This document shows, piece after piece, positions 38,709-47,311 of a stretch of DNA of 64,000 nucleotides (positions within the stretch are counted from its first letter, which is position 1; each line of letters starts with the position of its first letter). The notes below the pieces were generated by a model that was given only the letters and a program-made list of their open reading frames with translations, had not been told where the DNA came from and ran no database searches. Source of the DNA: Xanthocytophaga flava (GTDB lineage Bacteria > Bacteroidota > Bacteroidia > Cytophagales > 172606-1). The position numbers and the translations under genes are program-made. The DNA lies in assembly GCA_030068525.1 (NCBI GenBank), contig JASJOS010000018.1, positions 124,001-188,000 of the forward strand. The letters run 5' to 3'.

Positions 38709-39080
38709 ATGATGAAAAAGTATCTGATTATTTATTCTCTTACACTATTGACTCTGCTATCGGTTGGGCAAGTGTCTGCCCAGTCAAAACTTACGGAAGA
38801 ACAAAAGCAGGAATTGAAGGCTCGCTATGAAGCTTATAAAGAGAAGCTCAACTTATCCGAGGATCAATCTGTAAAAGTAGAAAGCATTAACAGAACCTAT
38901 TTTGAACAGCTTGCCACATTACGTGATTCCAAACTCTCAAAATACCGTAAATATAAAGATATAAAGTCTACACGGGATGGCCAGATGAAAGCTGTGCTTA
39001 GTAAAGAACAATATAAGACCTATGAAGCATTTCAGAAAGAGATGAAAGAAGAATTCAAAGAGAACAGACGTCAACAATAA
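38709..39080 (+). CDS. Spy/CpxP-like small periplasmic protein
   Basis: A 123-residue protein with a signal peptide (ends VSAQS) and an all-helical, highly charged mature part. LTEEQKQELKARYEAYK and LSKEQYKTYEAF resemble the LTxxQ repeats of Spy/CpxP periplasmic chaperones, with two such motifs near residues 27-33 and 100-104. Two start codons (38709, 38712) are possible. In other bacteria such proteins bind unfolded clients or sense envelope stress; here the role is inferred. A second protein of this type is encoded at 47720. Confidence 0.65.
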   Translation: MMKKYLIIYSLTLLTLLSVGQVSAQSKLTEEQKQELKARYEAYKEKLNLSEDQSVKVESINRTYFEQLATLRDSKLSKYRKYKDIKSTRDGQMKAVLSKEQYKTYEAFQKEMKEEFKENRRQQ

Positions 39081-39127
39081 TGCTGATGCACATACACTCA
39101 GTCCAACACTTTTCAACCCCAACAACT

Positions 39128-40183
39128 ATGAAAACAAAGAATATACTTACTTATGTGTGCATTATAGTTCTGTTCACCTGTTGCACAGATGCAATTTCTC
39201 CAATCAGCAAACCATATAATTTCTCGACTGTTGATGAGTTTATTACAAACAATCTATCAGTTTATAAGAATAGCGTAGTGGTTCTGGTATCTCAAAATAG
39301 TCAGCTTATATACAAGAAAGAGATTAACCTTACTATGAACGATAAACGAGTTATTGCTTCTGCGTCAAAGTGGCTTTCCGGTGCGGTAATACTTGCTTTA
39401 ATTGATGAGGGAAAACTATCTCTTACTGATACTGTAGGCAAGTTCTTGCCACTGTTTACTCAATACCATAAGGGTAATATTACCATACGACAATTGTTTT
39501 CTCATACATCCGGTTTTCCAGGTGACTCACCAGAAAAATATGAATATCGTAATGATCTGACACTGGCACAGGCAGTAGATTCGCTGGCAATACATACAGC
39601 GCTGACACATCCTCCCGGCACAACATTCAATTATGGAAGTGCCAGTATGCATGTTGCAGGACGTATTGCAGAAATTGTAACAGGAAAGTCATGGCAAACA
39701 CTCTTTAATGAGAAAATTGCTTCACCCTGTTCTATGCAGGCTCAATATATCCTGGCAAATCCAAAGAATCCACTGATAGCAGGTGGTGTGCGTACGTCAG
39801 CTCGTGACTATCTCAACTTTTTGGAGATGATCGTAAATAAAGGTGTGTTCAGAAATAAACGCGTCTTGAGTGAAAGCGCCATTGCAGAGATGCAAAAGGA
39901 TCAGACAAATGGAGCTGTTATCGAAAACACTCCCTATCCGACAAATCCTACTTCTGGTCAACCATCTGCTTCAGTGAGATATGGGATTGGCAACTGGCTG
40001 GATATAGTTGACATATCAGGCACTATTCAGGAAACAAGTAGTCCGGGATTATTTGGTACTCACCCCTGGCAAGACCCCAAACATAAACTGGCAGGTATCA
40101 TTTTTACCCGAACAGAACATAAAATCAGCAATGCAGCAAGTATACAGTTACGTGCCATGATCCGAGATATAGTAGTCCGTTGA
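39128..40183 (+). CDS. Serine hydrolase, beta-lactamase class C family
   Basis: A 351-residue exported enzyme. ATG at 39128 gives a lipoprotein-type signal (lipobox-like LFTC); the longer frame from 39080 overlaps the stop of the previous gene and lacks a signal. The catalytic SxxK motif is SASK (about residue 76) with a second motif YGS (YxN position, about residue 158) and the LFSHTSGFPGD segment common to these enzymes. The usual KTG box is not obvious. Class C-like hydrolases act on esters, amides or peptidoglycan stems; substrate cannot be assigned. Confidence 0.8.
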   Translation: MKTKNILTYVCIIVLFTCCTDAISPISKPYNFSTVDEFITNNLSVYKNSVVVLVSQNSQLIYKKEINLTMNDKRVIASASKWLSGAVILALIDEGKLSLTDTVGKFLPLFTQYHKGNITIRQLFSHTSGFPGDSPEKYEYRNDLTLAQAVDSLAIHTALTHPPGTTFNYGSASMHVAGRIAEIVTGKSWQTLFNEKIASPCSMQAQYILANPKNPLIAGGVRTSARDYLNFLEMIVNKGVFRNKRVLSESAIAEMQKDQTNGAVIENTPYPTNPTSGQPSASVRYGIGNWLDIVDISGTIQETSSPGLFGTHPWQDPKHKLAGIIFTRTEHKISNAASIQLRAMIRDIVVR

Positions 40184-40217
40184 ATAAAACATACCACAAA
40201 AGCCGGATTTAGTACCA

Positions 40218-40246
40218 TAGCTTTGTAATTGGATGTACTACCTTTG
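40218..40246 (+). promoter_or_regulatory. Two -7 boxes upstream of the DUF983 gene
   Basis: TAGCTTTG (40218-40225) and TACCTTTG (40239-40246) both match TAnnTTTG, 79-100 bp before the start codon. Neither has a clear -33 element. Confidence 0.35.
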
Positions 40247-40324
40247 TTACATCATCTGACAGAAAAATACTTCAGCTCAGGTGATATAACTTCATAAAGT
40301 AGACTATAATTTATTCTGAATTTT

Positions 40325-40729
40325 ATGTCACACTCACAATTGTCTGCCATTCTTCATGAAAAGTGTCCTCGCTGTCGTGAAGGTAATATTTTTGTATATT
40401 CACCTAAAGATATATCTCGTTTCTCTGCTACACACGAAAATTGCCCGGTATGTAACTTGCGTTATGAGAAAGAGCCAGGTACATTCTGGGGAGCTATGTT
40501 TGTCAGTTATGGACTTAGCATTGCACTGATTATCACTTTGTTCTGGGCAATACTGCTGTTTGTCAACGAACCTCCATTATGGTTGTTTTTTGCCGTAATT
40601 ATCCCAACGTTGATTATGGCGACCCCATTTTCTTTCCGTTTTTCGCGTGTGTTGTGGCTTCACTTCTTTTCAGGATTTCACTATGAGCCTCAAACATCAC
40701 AACATTCGGCGTCTGCCTTGTCCAAATAG
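40325..40729 (+). CDS. DUF983 membrane protein with zinc-ribbon-like cysteines
   Basis: A 134-residue protein. The N-terminal part has two CxxC pairs (KCPRC and NCPVC, about residues 13-17 and 39-44), spaced as in a zinc ribbon, followed by two transmembrane segments (SYGLSIALIITLFWAILLFV and WLFFAVIIPTLIMA). This is the DUF983 architecture, found widely in Bacteroidota and alphaproteobacteria, without established function. It is a single gene that converges on the cold-shock gene across a long palindromic terminator. Confidence 0.8.
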   Translation: MSHSQLSAILHEKCPRCREGNIFVYSPKDISRFSATHENCPVCNLRYEKEPGTFWGAMFVSYGLSIALIITLFWAILLFVNEPPLWLFFAVIIPTLIMATPFSFRFSRVLWLHFFSGFHYEPQTSQHSASALSK

Positions 40730-40743
40730 ACTCAATACCGTCA

Positions 40744-40803
40744 TTATATACTATCCAAAAGAAAAGCTCCCAGTCGGGAGCTTTTCTTTTGGATAGTATA
40801 TAA
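40744..40803. terminator. Perfect 28-bp-arm palindrome, bidirectional terminator
   Basis: Arms 40744-40771 and 40776-40803 are exact reverse complements around the loop AGTC. The inner part GAAAAGCTCCC/GGGAGCTTTTC ends with a T-run in both directions, serving the DUF983 gene and the cold-shock gene. Confidence 0.8.
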
Positions 40804-40830
40804 TCTATAAAGATATATCTAGTCTAAAAA

Positions 40831-41022
40831 TTACGCTAATTGAACTTTTACTGCATTAAGGCCTTTTCTGCCTTGCTCTACTTCAAAAGTAACCTGATCG
40901 TTTTCTTTAATTTTGTCAATTAAGCCTGAAACGTGGACGAAGATATCTTCATTCGAACTATCTGATTTAATGAAGCCGAATCCTTTCGTTTCATTAAAGA
41001 ATTTTACTGTACCTGATTGCAT
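40831..41022 (-). CDS. Cold-shock domain protein (CspA family)
   Basis: A 63-residue single-domain OB-fold protein with RNP1 KGFGFIK (residues 13-19) and RNP2 DIFVHV (26-31), the residues that stack on single-stranded RNA or DNA. The length is slightly shorter than E. coli CspA. Proteins of this family act as RNA chaperones and can prevent transcription termination. A TATCTTTG box 31 bp upstream implies a short leader, unlike the long thermosensing leader of E. coli cspA. Confidence 0.9.
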   Translation of the reverse strand: MQSGTVKFFNETKGFGFIKSDSSNEDIFVHVSGLIDKIKENDQVTFEVEQGRKGLNAVKVQLA

Positions 41023-41052
41023 TTACTACGTGTGTTTTTTTAAGTTATGCCA

Positions 41053-41060
41053 CAAAGATA
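41053..41060 (-). promoter_or_regulatory. -7 box of the cold-shock gene
   Basis: TATCTTTG on the minus strand matches TAnnTTTG exactly, 31 bp upstream of the ATG. Confidence 0.45.
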
Positions 41061-41374
41061 TAAGTAATATGTAAAGAGAAAAATTTTTAATCAATAAATA
41101 TTTAATAATCAGGCAACTACATTAAAAAAGATCAATCTCAACGTGCACTTTTTCTCTACACAATGTTCCCACACCATCTTAGTTTCACAAAATTAAATCT
41201 AGATTTCAGCACATTTAGAAAAGATCTATCTGCCTTTCATTACACTTTGACTTTGAATATGGATTTGGTACAGATATAGAAAAAATTAAACTGATCAAAA
41301 TCTTAGGTCTGCTTCATTTCTGCTGCTTTCACTTTTTTATAAGCCCAATAACGACAGTTTAATCCAGCCTTCGC
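41061..41374. other. Gene-free stretch upstream of the cold-shock gene
   Basis: About 310 bp of AT-rich sequence with no recognisable structure, ORF or repeat. Confidence 0.4.
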
Positions 41375-41671
41375 CTATTGCTTTATTTTTTTGTTTAGAG
41401 CCTCTGCAATTTGCTGTGTCAGTTCAGGAGAGAACCCATGTGACTCGAATGCCACTCCTATCTCACCAACACGATCTTCCAGCAATATTTCAAACGAGCC
41501 ATTTTCTCTGGCAATCATGGGATGTAAGGGTGTAGTTACTTCCAGCAGTGTATCTTCTGCATGTTTCTTTACCTTGTCTACAATTATTTTTTTAGCATCC
41601 AGCACAATCTGTTTACCAGTTTGCTCACTAGAATAATTCTTTCCGTTATATTTTACATTTATCTTGATCAT
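41375..41671 (-). CDS. Small hypothetical protein
   Basis: A 98-residue soluble protein with no signal peptide or membrane segment. It begins with a beta strand (INVKYNGKNYSSEQTGKQIV) and a helix rich in Lys, then strands LLEVTTPLHPMIARENGSFEILLED and GEIGVAFESHG, and ends in a helix. It is not a family I can name. It lies alone between the cold-shock and HAMP/GAF genes with more than 200 bp on each side. Confidence 0.5.
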   Translation of the reverse strand: MIKINVKYNGKNYSSEQTGKQIVLDAKKIIVDKVKKHAEDTLLEVTTPLHPMIARENGSFEILLEDRVGEIGVAFESHGFSPELTQQIAEALNKKIKQ

Positions 41672-41841
41672 ACAGCTTTGTTATATATTTTGTGATTACC
41701 ACTCTACTTGCTGCAGCTATTGTACTGCAACTTCTACGGATTTCTATTTGTAAGGTTACTCAGGTAGCTAGATAGCAAATAGATTTTATCCATACAAATA
41801 CACAAATCAGGTTCTCTATGAAATAATCAGATTTCTATTAC

Positions 41842-41884
41842 AAAAAATGCCAGACAAGTGAATAGCTCACCTACTGGCATTTCT
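41842..41884 (-). terminator. Terminator after the HAMP/GAF sensor gene
   Basis: On the minus strand AAATGCCAG pairs with CTGGCATTT, with an inner hairpin GTGA/TCAC, followed by TTTTTG. It starts 22 bp past the stop codon at 41906. Confidence 0.7.
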
Positions 41885-41905
41885 TTGTATGGATATTTTT
41901 AGTTA

Positions 41906-43594
41906 TTACACTGTCTTCTCTTCCAATTCACGAATACGATTCAGATATTCTTGCTCTTTACGGAACATTTCTTCCTGAGTGGCAGCTAGTTCTTCCATAT
42001 TCTGACGCATCTCCTCTTCCTGGGCTCTCAACTCTTCTGCTTGTTGTTGTGAAGCAAGTAACAATCGGGCAGTTTGCTGATTAATTTGTTCAGTAGATAC
42101 CACAGAGGCTAACTGTTCACACAATTTCTTTACCAGTTCGATCTGATGCTCTCCAAATACAGTAAACGAAGCCAATTCCAGAATACCATATACCTGATCT
42201 TTCAACACTAATGGACAAATGAGAATACAACGAGGGGGAGCATCACCAAGACCAGAAGTAACCCGAAGATATTCCACAGGTACCTCCTTCAGGAAGATAA
42301 ATTCTTTTTCCAGATAAGCTTGTCCCACCAAGCCTTCACCTGGCTGAACAGTCTTAGTAAGGTATTTTCGGCGATTGAATGCATAACAAGCCATCAACTC
42401 CAGTTGGTTATTCTGAGTAACAAACAATCCTCCCTGATTTGCATTCACATATTTGACAATAAAGCTGACGATAGTGGCATAAAAGTCACCAGACATATGT
42501 TCTGTTTTACGCAAAATATCTCCCAGTTCTGCTAATCCATGTGTGATCCAGTTTCTCTTCTTATCTTCCAGTGTCACCTGTTGTAACTTGTCTCTCATCT
42601 GAATCAGTGAATTACCCAGCACATCATTCTCACCTGATACATGAAAAGTATGGTCAAAGTTTCCTTCTCCAATATTTTTAGCAAACAAACTGGCACTTTT
42701 CATGTTGTGTATCACCTTATTGCCAGCTGCAATAATCGCATTTAACTCATCTTCGGACGGTTGTACATCATCTGGCAATTCTCCTGCCTGCAATTTAGTA
42801 AGCATATCTACAGGCTTCTGAATAGATTTCTTCAAAGATCTTGAAACCAGATATCCCAATCCTGCCCATACAATAGTAGCAATAATCAAAGCACTAATCA
42901 TGACACTATTGGTAACCATAATTTCAGTATTGATTTGCTCTGTCTCTACATGCAGATCCTTTTCCTGTGTATCTTTGATTGTTTGCAGGATCTTTTGATA
43001 GTCCTGGCGAAGCTTACGTGATTTATTATAAATCAGTTCATGTAATTCGTGATCTAATTTTGCTTTTTGAAGCAGATCTGCCAGAAGCGCATCTTTAGAA
43101 GCTGTATCTGAAGCCTGTGCTAGCTGAATACGATTTTGTACTGGAGCAATGTTTTCATCATAAAACTGTTCCAGTTCATCTTGTACTACCTTATATTGGT
43201 TAAGCTTTACAATTACTACATTTACATTTTCCTGATCTGTAGCTGAAAGATCTTTCTGAAATTCCAGGAGACGCTTTACCTGAAACGCTACCTCTTTCTC
43301 CCATATTTCAAGACGCTCTCCTTTATATTTGATGTCACCAGACATAAAATACCCTCTTTGATTGGCAGCGAGCTTACTTGTCCCTATCAATATTTCATTG
43401 ACGATGGCCCGAACTGGAATGCGTACATCTTCTATACGATTCACGACTTCCAGTGATTTCTTATTCTGAATATAAATACCAATTGTATATCCTGTCAGGA
43501 TAGTTAGAAACAATACGATCATTACACCAATCTTGGGAATAATCTTTTTCAACGAAAAATCTCGGATATGCTGGTTTAGCTTAAAAATACTCAT
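41906..43594 (-). CDS. Membrane sensor with CHASE3-like, HAMP and GAF domains, no kinase
   Basis: A 562-residue protein. TM1 (IPKIGVMIVLFLTILTGYTI, about 19-38) and TM2 (SVMISALIIATIVWAGLGYL, about 232-251) bracket a helical extracytoplasmic region like CHASE3. A HAMP linker (about 255-310) with a second poly-helical part leads to a GAF domain (about 350-495, with GLFVTQNNQLELMACYAF and PGEGLVGQAYLEKEFIFLKEV), and a Glu/Gln-rich coiled coil (500-562). No histidine kinase, cyclase or DNA-binding output is present, so it must signal through a partner. DUF2490 is encoded 37 bp upstream on the same strand. Confidence 0.8.
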   Translation of the reverse strand: MSIFKLNQHIRDFSLKKIIPKIGVMIVLFLTILTGYTIGIYIQNKKSLEVVNRIEDVRIPVRAIVNEILIGTSKLAANQRGYFMSGDIKYKGERLEIWEKEVAFQVKRLLEFQKDLSATDQENVNVVIVKLNQYKVVQDELEQFYDENIAPVQNRIQLAQASDTASKDALLADLLQKAKLDHELHELIYNKSRKLRQDYQKILQTIKDTQEKDLHVETEQINTEIMVTNSVMISALIIATIVWAGLGYLVSRSLKKSIQKPVDMLTKLQAGELPDDVQPSEDELNAIIAAGNKVIHNMKSASLFAKNIGEGNFDHTFHVSGENDVLGNSLIQMRDKLQQVTLEDKKRNWITHGLAELGDILRKTEHMSGDFYATIVSFIVKYVNANQGGLFVTQNNQLELMACYAFNRRKYLTKTVQPGEGLVGQAYLEKEFIFLKEVPVEYLRVTSGLGDAPPRCILICPLVLKDQVYGILELASFTVFGEHQIELVKKLCEQLASVVSTEQINQQTARLLLASQQQAEELRAQEEEMRQNMEELAATQEEMFRKEQEYLNRIRELEEKTV

Positions 43595-43631
43595 ACTATA
43601 CTTCCATTTATTTCCTACAATATACTACTCT

Positions 43632-44366
43632 CTATAACCGAATGCGATGTGATAATGTGATGCGAACAATATGTCTGTCAAGATAGGAATTTTCTTTCCG
43701 TTGCCAGTAGTTATGCATGTAGCCGGCCTCAAGTCCAAACGTTTTGGATAAGGCCTGTTCATATCCAACATAGAATCGGTTCTGATCATACCATACACCA
43801 TTGTTTGTATTCACAAATAACTCATCACTTACTTTTAAAGCTCCTTTGGTACTGATCTGATAGTTTAGCTGAATACGATAGCGCAGACGTAACACAAATG
43901 AATCTTCGGAGGTAGCTTCGCCTGAAACAGTCCTATGTAAAAAGCGTTCATCTACGCGAAGCTTATTTTGTAAAGAAGCCTTTTTGGATAGCTTTAGTTT
44001 ATGTGCTATTTCCTGAAAAGGACGAACTTCAGCTAATCGGGAAGTCACTCCTGTTGAAGTATTGTAGGATTGCTGACGGGAAAGAGTTACTCCCACAGCA
44101 GGTTCCCAGGTACCTGCATTATAGTGGAGATGAGAGTGGCCAATCAATTGGTTTTCAGTACCAACATCAAATCTTCTCCGGTTTTCGATTTCATTGTGCC
44201 AGATAAACTTTTCACTGATAGTAAGTTGATTATAATAACGAAACCAATACATCTTCTGCAAGGAAACCACCTTCTGCCCATAAGATACAGATATACAAGT
44301 CAGCCATAACCCGGCAGTTATCACATACAAAATCAAAGATCTAACAAAGCGCCCTCTACTAAACAT
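43632..44366 (-). CDS. DUF2490 outer-membrane beta-barrel protein
   Basis: A 244-residue protein. ATG at 44366 is chosen because it begins a signal peptide (ends SVSYGQ); the longer frame adds 32 residues with no signal role. The mature part has alternating strands with aromatic belts and the DUF2490 pattern WFRYYNQLTISEKFIWHNEIENR (two parts) and KASLQNKLRVDERF, ending in RIRL. DUF2490 proteins are small barrels of unknown role. It sits 37 bp upstream of the HAMP/GAF gene, so the two are probably co-expressed. Confidence 0.78.
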   Translation of the reverse strand: MFSRGRFVRSLILYVITAGLWLTCISVSYGQKVVSLQKMYWFRYYNQLTISEKFIWHNEIENRRRFDVGTENQLIGHSHLHYNAGTWEPAVGVTLSRQQSYNTSTGVTSRLAEVRPFQEIAHKLKLSKKASLQNKLRVDERFLHRTVSGEATSEDSFVLRLRYRIQLNYQISTKGALKVSDELFVNTNNGVWYDQNRFYVGYEQALSKTFGLEAGYMHNYWQRKENSYLDRHIVRITLSHRIRL

Positions 44367-45063
44367 ATTCTGAAATATGTTAATACTCCTTTGTTTTGCG
44401 CTTATACTTGTTGTCGCCTGCCCTTGTAGGTGACCTGTTATTGCCCTATTCCACGCTCTCATTCTCTGTGCTCCATTTTATTTGGTATACCTGGCTTTAT
44501 CTATTTATTCCGGATACAAAGATGCAGAGAGGCATAACGACCTGCAAAAAGTTAAGAATCAATTAAATACCCATGTCATTTTTGCTCTGATTTACTATTG
44601 TACCTGTTTGAACTACTTAGTATACCCCTTACTTTTTATTTTTTTTATTACCATACGTATCTTGTCATAAATCCACTAAAACTTTAAATTATATTCTCTA
44701 ACAGAGTTAAAAACCTCTAAATAAAGCTTTAGTTTCAATTTATCATGAGAGAGAAACACTGTATTTGCCAATAAACATTTCTTTCTAAGAATAGTCTTAG
44801 TATGTAAGGATTCTAACTACAACTGATTGTTTCTGCCTATAGTTGCTGTTTTTCAAAATAAATCGGCACACATCTAACTACCTGATAAAGAATGGAAAAG
44901 AATTAAAACCCTCAGTCTACTTGCCAGAAGGTAACTTAACAAGCCTCTACTGAATTATCTTTCAGGATCATAGCATGAAACGACATATGGTTACCTTTGA
45001 GGAAATGCTATAGTAGGATAAAATAATAAATGACTATTAATCAGAAAAGATGTAAAACTATTT
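44367..45063. other. Long gene-free region with possible promoter boxes
   Basis: About 700 bp between a minus-strand and a plus-strand gene. TACCTTTG at 44992-44999 could drive the deacetylase gene. Only short spurious frames occur, and no repeats or hairpins stand out. Confidence 0.45.
44992..44999 (+). promoter_or_regulatory. -7 box upstream of the deacetylase gene
   Basis: TACCTTTG matches TAnnTTTG and lies 65 bp before the start codon; no -33 element was identified. Confidence 0.4.
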
Positions 45064-46041
45064 ATGAAGAGCGACAGGATATGTGTGCTATATCGTCAGG
45101 AAATGTGTCCTGCTAGTTTAGGAGAAGGTAGCGAGTCTAGCAGTCCTTTGAAACCTCGTCTGCTACTAAAGTATCTGGATCAGATGCAATTGATGGATTA
45201 TTTTGAGATAGACAGCTCATTTCCTCCATTTACCAATCAGGATTTTTATATAGCTCATACACAGGAGTATGTAGATGGATTTTTTCAGGGACAATTGCCA
45301 CATAGCAATGGCCAGGGTATGCTTGGTATTGATTGGAGTCCGGAATATGCTGACAGTACACGTTATACCAATGCCAGTTTGTATCATGCCATTCTGGAAT
45401 CAATTCGAAATCCTTCCAGGATTTATTTAAGTCCTACATCAGGCTTTCATCATGCTGTACCGGCACACGGTGCTTTATTCTGTGCCTTTTCGGGACAGGT
45501 TATTGCTGCACTGAAAATCTATGAAGAGTTAGGATTAAGTGGAGCATTTATTGATCTGGATGGACATTTTGGAAATAGCATAGAAGACAGTCGCTATTTT
45601 GCCCCAACTCTGAATAAGGCCATTCCACCTGGATGCAACATCAATATCCGGACTGAACATAACGAGTATTTACAGGATCTGCAAATACGAATGCTCCTGC
45701 TACAGGAACGATTTCTGGCTGGACAGCTACATTATCTGGTATTTTGTCATGGAGCCGACAGCCATGAAGAAGATGATATTGGGCATCAACTAAACACAGA
45801 AGAGTGGATGGAATGTGCTCATATATTTGCCAGAACAGTCCAGCAGATTGAATCTTCATTAGAAAGTCCAATCCCTGTTTCACTGGCATTGTTTGGAGGG
45901 TATAGAGAAGATGATTACAACTCAGTTCTTTCGCTACATACAGGGAGCTTGCTACACATTCTAAAACATCTTTCCAGGATAGCTATAGAGTATTGGCCTA
46001 ATGTCAGTAAGAATTTGCGTAAAAGCGCTGATAAGAAATAA
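45064..46041 (+). CDS. Histone deacetylase-family zinc hydrolase
   Basis: A 325-residue arginase/deacetylase-fold protein. It keeps the family's active-site pattern: tandem His in TSGFHHAVPAHG (about residue 136), metal ligands Asp and His in FIDLDGHFGNS (about 162-172), and the later Asp in CHGADSHEEDDIGH (about 235-248). The usual GHH motif is FHH and the HHGNGT motif is HFGNS, so substrate handling may differ. Bacterial members remove acetyl or acyl groups from polyamines, acetoin-related compounds or proteins. It stands alone, and the TGGGTAAG element begins 8 bp after its stop codon. Confidence 0.8.
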   Translation: MKSDRICVLYRQEMCPASLGEGSESSSPLKPRLLLKYLDQMQLMDYFEIDSSFPPFTNQDFYIAHTQEYVDGFFQGQLPHSNGQGMLGIDWSPEYADSTRYTNASLYHAILESIRNPSRIYLSPTSGFHHAVPAHGALFCAFSGQVIAALKIYEELGLSGAFIDLDGHFGNSIEDSRYFAPTLNKAIPPGCNINIRTEHNEYLQDLQIRMLLLQERFLAGQLHYLVFCHGADSHEEDDIGHQLNTEEWMECAHIFARTVQQIESSLESPIPVSLALFGGYREDDYNSVLSLHTGSLLHILKHLSRIAIEYWPNVSKNLRKSADKK

Positions 46042-46048
46042 TGAAAAG

Positions 46049-46310
46049 TGGGTAAGATTGGGTAAGATGTGGGTAGGATTTTGGGTAAGTTTAACTTACT
46101 GATACTCAGGGCTGGGTAAGCTGGGTAAGATTCCCTTATATATGTATATAGAGAATACTATAAAAAATACTATATATAGTATATACTTACCCATCATTCC
46201 CACTTATTCCGGAAGAGTTACCGGCCAAAAATCCTACCCATCTTACCCAGCCTGATTATCAATTCCTTACATCCTACCCAGAGGTTACCCAAGTCTACCC
46301 AGCTTACCCA
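46049..46310. repeat. Inverted array of TGGGTAAG octamers
   Basis: Left arm: octamers TGGGTAAG or one variant at 46049, 46059, 46070, 46082, 46113 and 46122. Right arm: reverse-complement copies at 46186, 46233, 46242, 46273, 46284, 46294 and 46303 (three exact CTTACCCA, four one-base variants). Steps from the outer ends inward are 10, 11, 12, 31, 9 on the left and 9, 10, 11, 31, 9, 47 on the right, so the arms are near mirror images, and the non-octamer sequence between copies also aligns in part. The core is AT-rich with a perfect 16-bp palindrome (46167-46182). The period is not a multiple of three, so it is not coding. Confidence 0.8.
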
Positions 46311-46428
46311 AATGCGTATGTATGGTAACATCGTTCCTTTACTCCGTACCTGTAATTTTGATTTCATTGGGTCTATAGGCTCTTTTCTTTGATAAGTATT
46401 ATAACAATATAGTATATAGTAAAAAAAT

Positions 46429-46462
46429 AAAGGAGTCAGCACTAGTGGCAACCAACTCCTTT
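46429..46462 (-). terminator. Terminator after the alpha/beta hydrolase gene
   Basis: On the minus strand AAAGGAGT (46462 to 46455) pairs with ACTCCTTT (46436 to 46429), with an inner CACTAGTG, and is followed by ATTTTTTTACT. Confidence 0.65.
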
Positions 46463-46504
46463 CATTGTTTGTCTAAAACCTCAGCTCAGCAAGTATAGAC
46501 TTGC

Positions 46505-47311
46505 TCAGACAACTGCTACCTGTGCAAGTTGAGTTTCAATCCATTCATAAGCAAATGAGGCCACTTCTTCCCATCCTGGCTCTCCACAAATAAAATGCGA
46601 ACGATTGGAAAAGATCTGACAGGAAGTCTGGCTATCAGAATCGGTATAGGCCTTGCAGTTTTTCTCTACCAGGTCAGGAGGAATAATATGATCCTCTTTG
46701 GCTCCGATAAATAAGAGCGGTACATGTGGCATATCCAGATCGACATGACCCGACGACCCCAGACAGCCTCTGAGTACATTCCGGCTATCATGAGTAGCAG
46801 TCTGCAGGTAGGCTTGCTGAGCGTCAGCAGCATTAAGCGTATTACAAAAAGTATGATGGAAGCTTTCCGGCGTTTGTCTGAATATCTGATCACCCTTAAA
46901 GAGATTGGTTATAGAGGCTACATTTTTAAAGAAAGGCCAGTCAAAGGTCATCATCATGTTGGGAGCTACCGAACAAATCGGAATACCCAAAGAGGCCAGG
47001 TTGTTGTTGACAAAGATTTGCGTAAGCAAACCACCTACTGAGTGTCCAATAAGAATAGGTTTCTCATTGACATCCAGACTGCTTCCTCCAGCGGCCCGTA
47101 TAGGCCCTTCCAGAGCAGTAATTACCTCTTCGAGCATCAGATCTCCAAGGCTGGCAGGCGGATTGTCTCGCAACTGGTAAGGCTCACCAGCATGGTCAGG
47201 CCAGGCAGGTGCAATACAATTAAAATCGCGTTCAGTGAAGTAGGCTATCCATTTTTCCCAGCTTTTAGGATTCTGGAACATGCCATGCATAAAGATAATA
47301 GTCTTTTTCAT
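46505..47311 (-). CDS. Alpha/beta hydrolase
   Basis: A 268-residue cytoplasmic hydrolase. The nucleophile elbow is GHSVGG (about residues 90-95), the oxyanion region HGMFQNPKSWEKWI is near the start, the acid is in FIGAKEDHIIP (about 205) and the catalytic His is in NRSHFICGEPGWEE (about 245). This is the pattern of serine hydrolases of the lysophospholipase/lipase type; substrate unknown. It has no signal peptide. It faces the deacetylase gene across the TGGGTAAG element. Confidence 0.82.
   Translation of the reverse strand: MKKTIIFMHGMFQNPKSWEKWIAYFTERDFNCIAPAWPDHAGEPYQLRDNPPASLGDLMLEEVITALEGPIRAAGGSSLDVNEKPILIGHSVGGLLTQIFVNNNLASLGIPICSVAPNMMMTFDWPFFKNVASITNLFKGDQIFRQTPESFHHTFCNTLNAADAQQAYLQTATHDSRNVLRGCLGSSGHVDLDMPHVPLLFIGAKEDHIIPPDLVEKNCKAYTDSDSQTSCQIFSNRSHFICGEPGWEEVASFAYEWIETQLAQVAVV

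Noticed and set aside
44482-44670. Plus-strand ORF of 62 codons in the 697-bp gap
   Set aside because: Short, hydrophobic by AT-rich chance, with no promoter or homology cue.
46049-46310. CRISPR array
   Set aside because: The repeats are 8 bp, in both orientations and without spacer-sized unique sequences; no cas genes.
46218-46451. Minus-strand ORF of 77 codons through the octamer array
   Set aside because: It is created by the repeats and low-complexity sequence; the array is not in a coding period and the frame has no recognisable domain.
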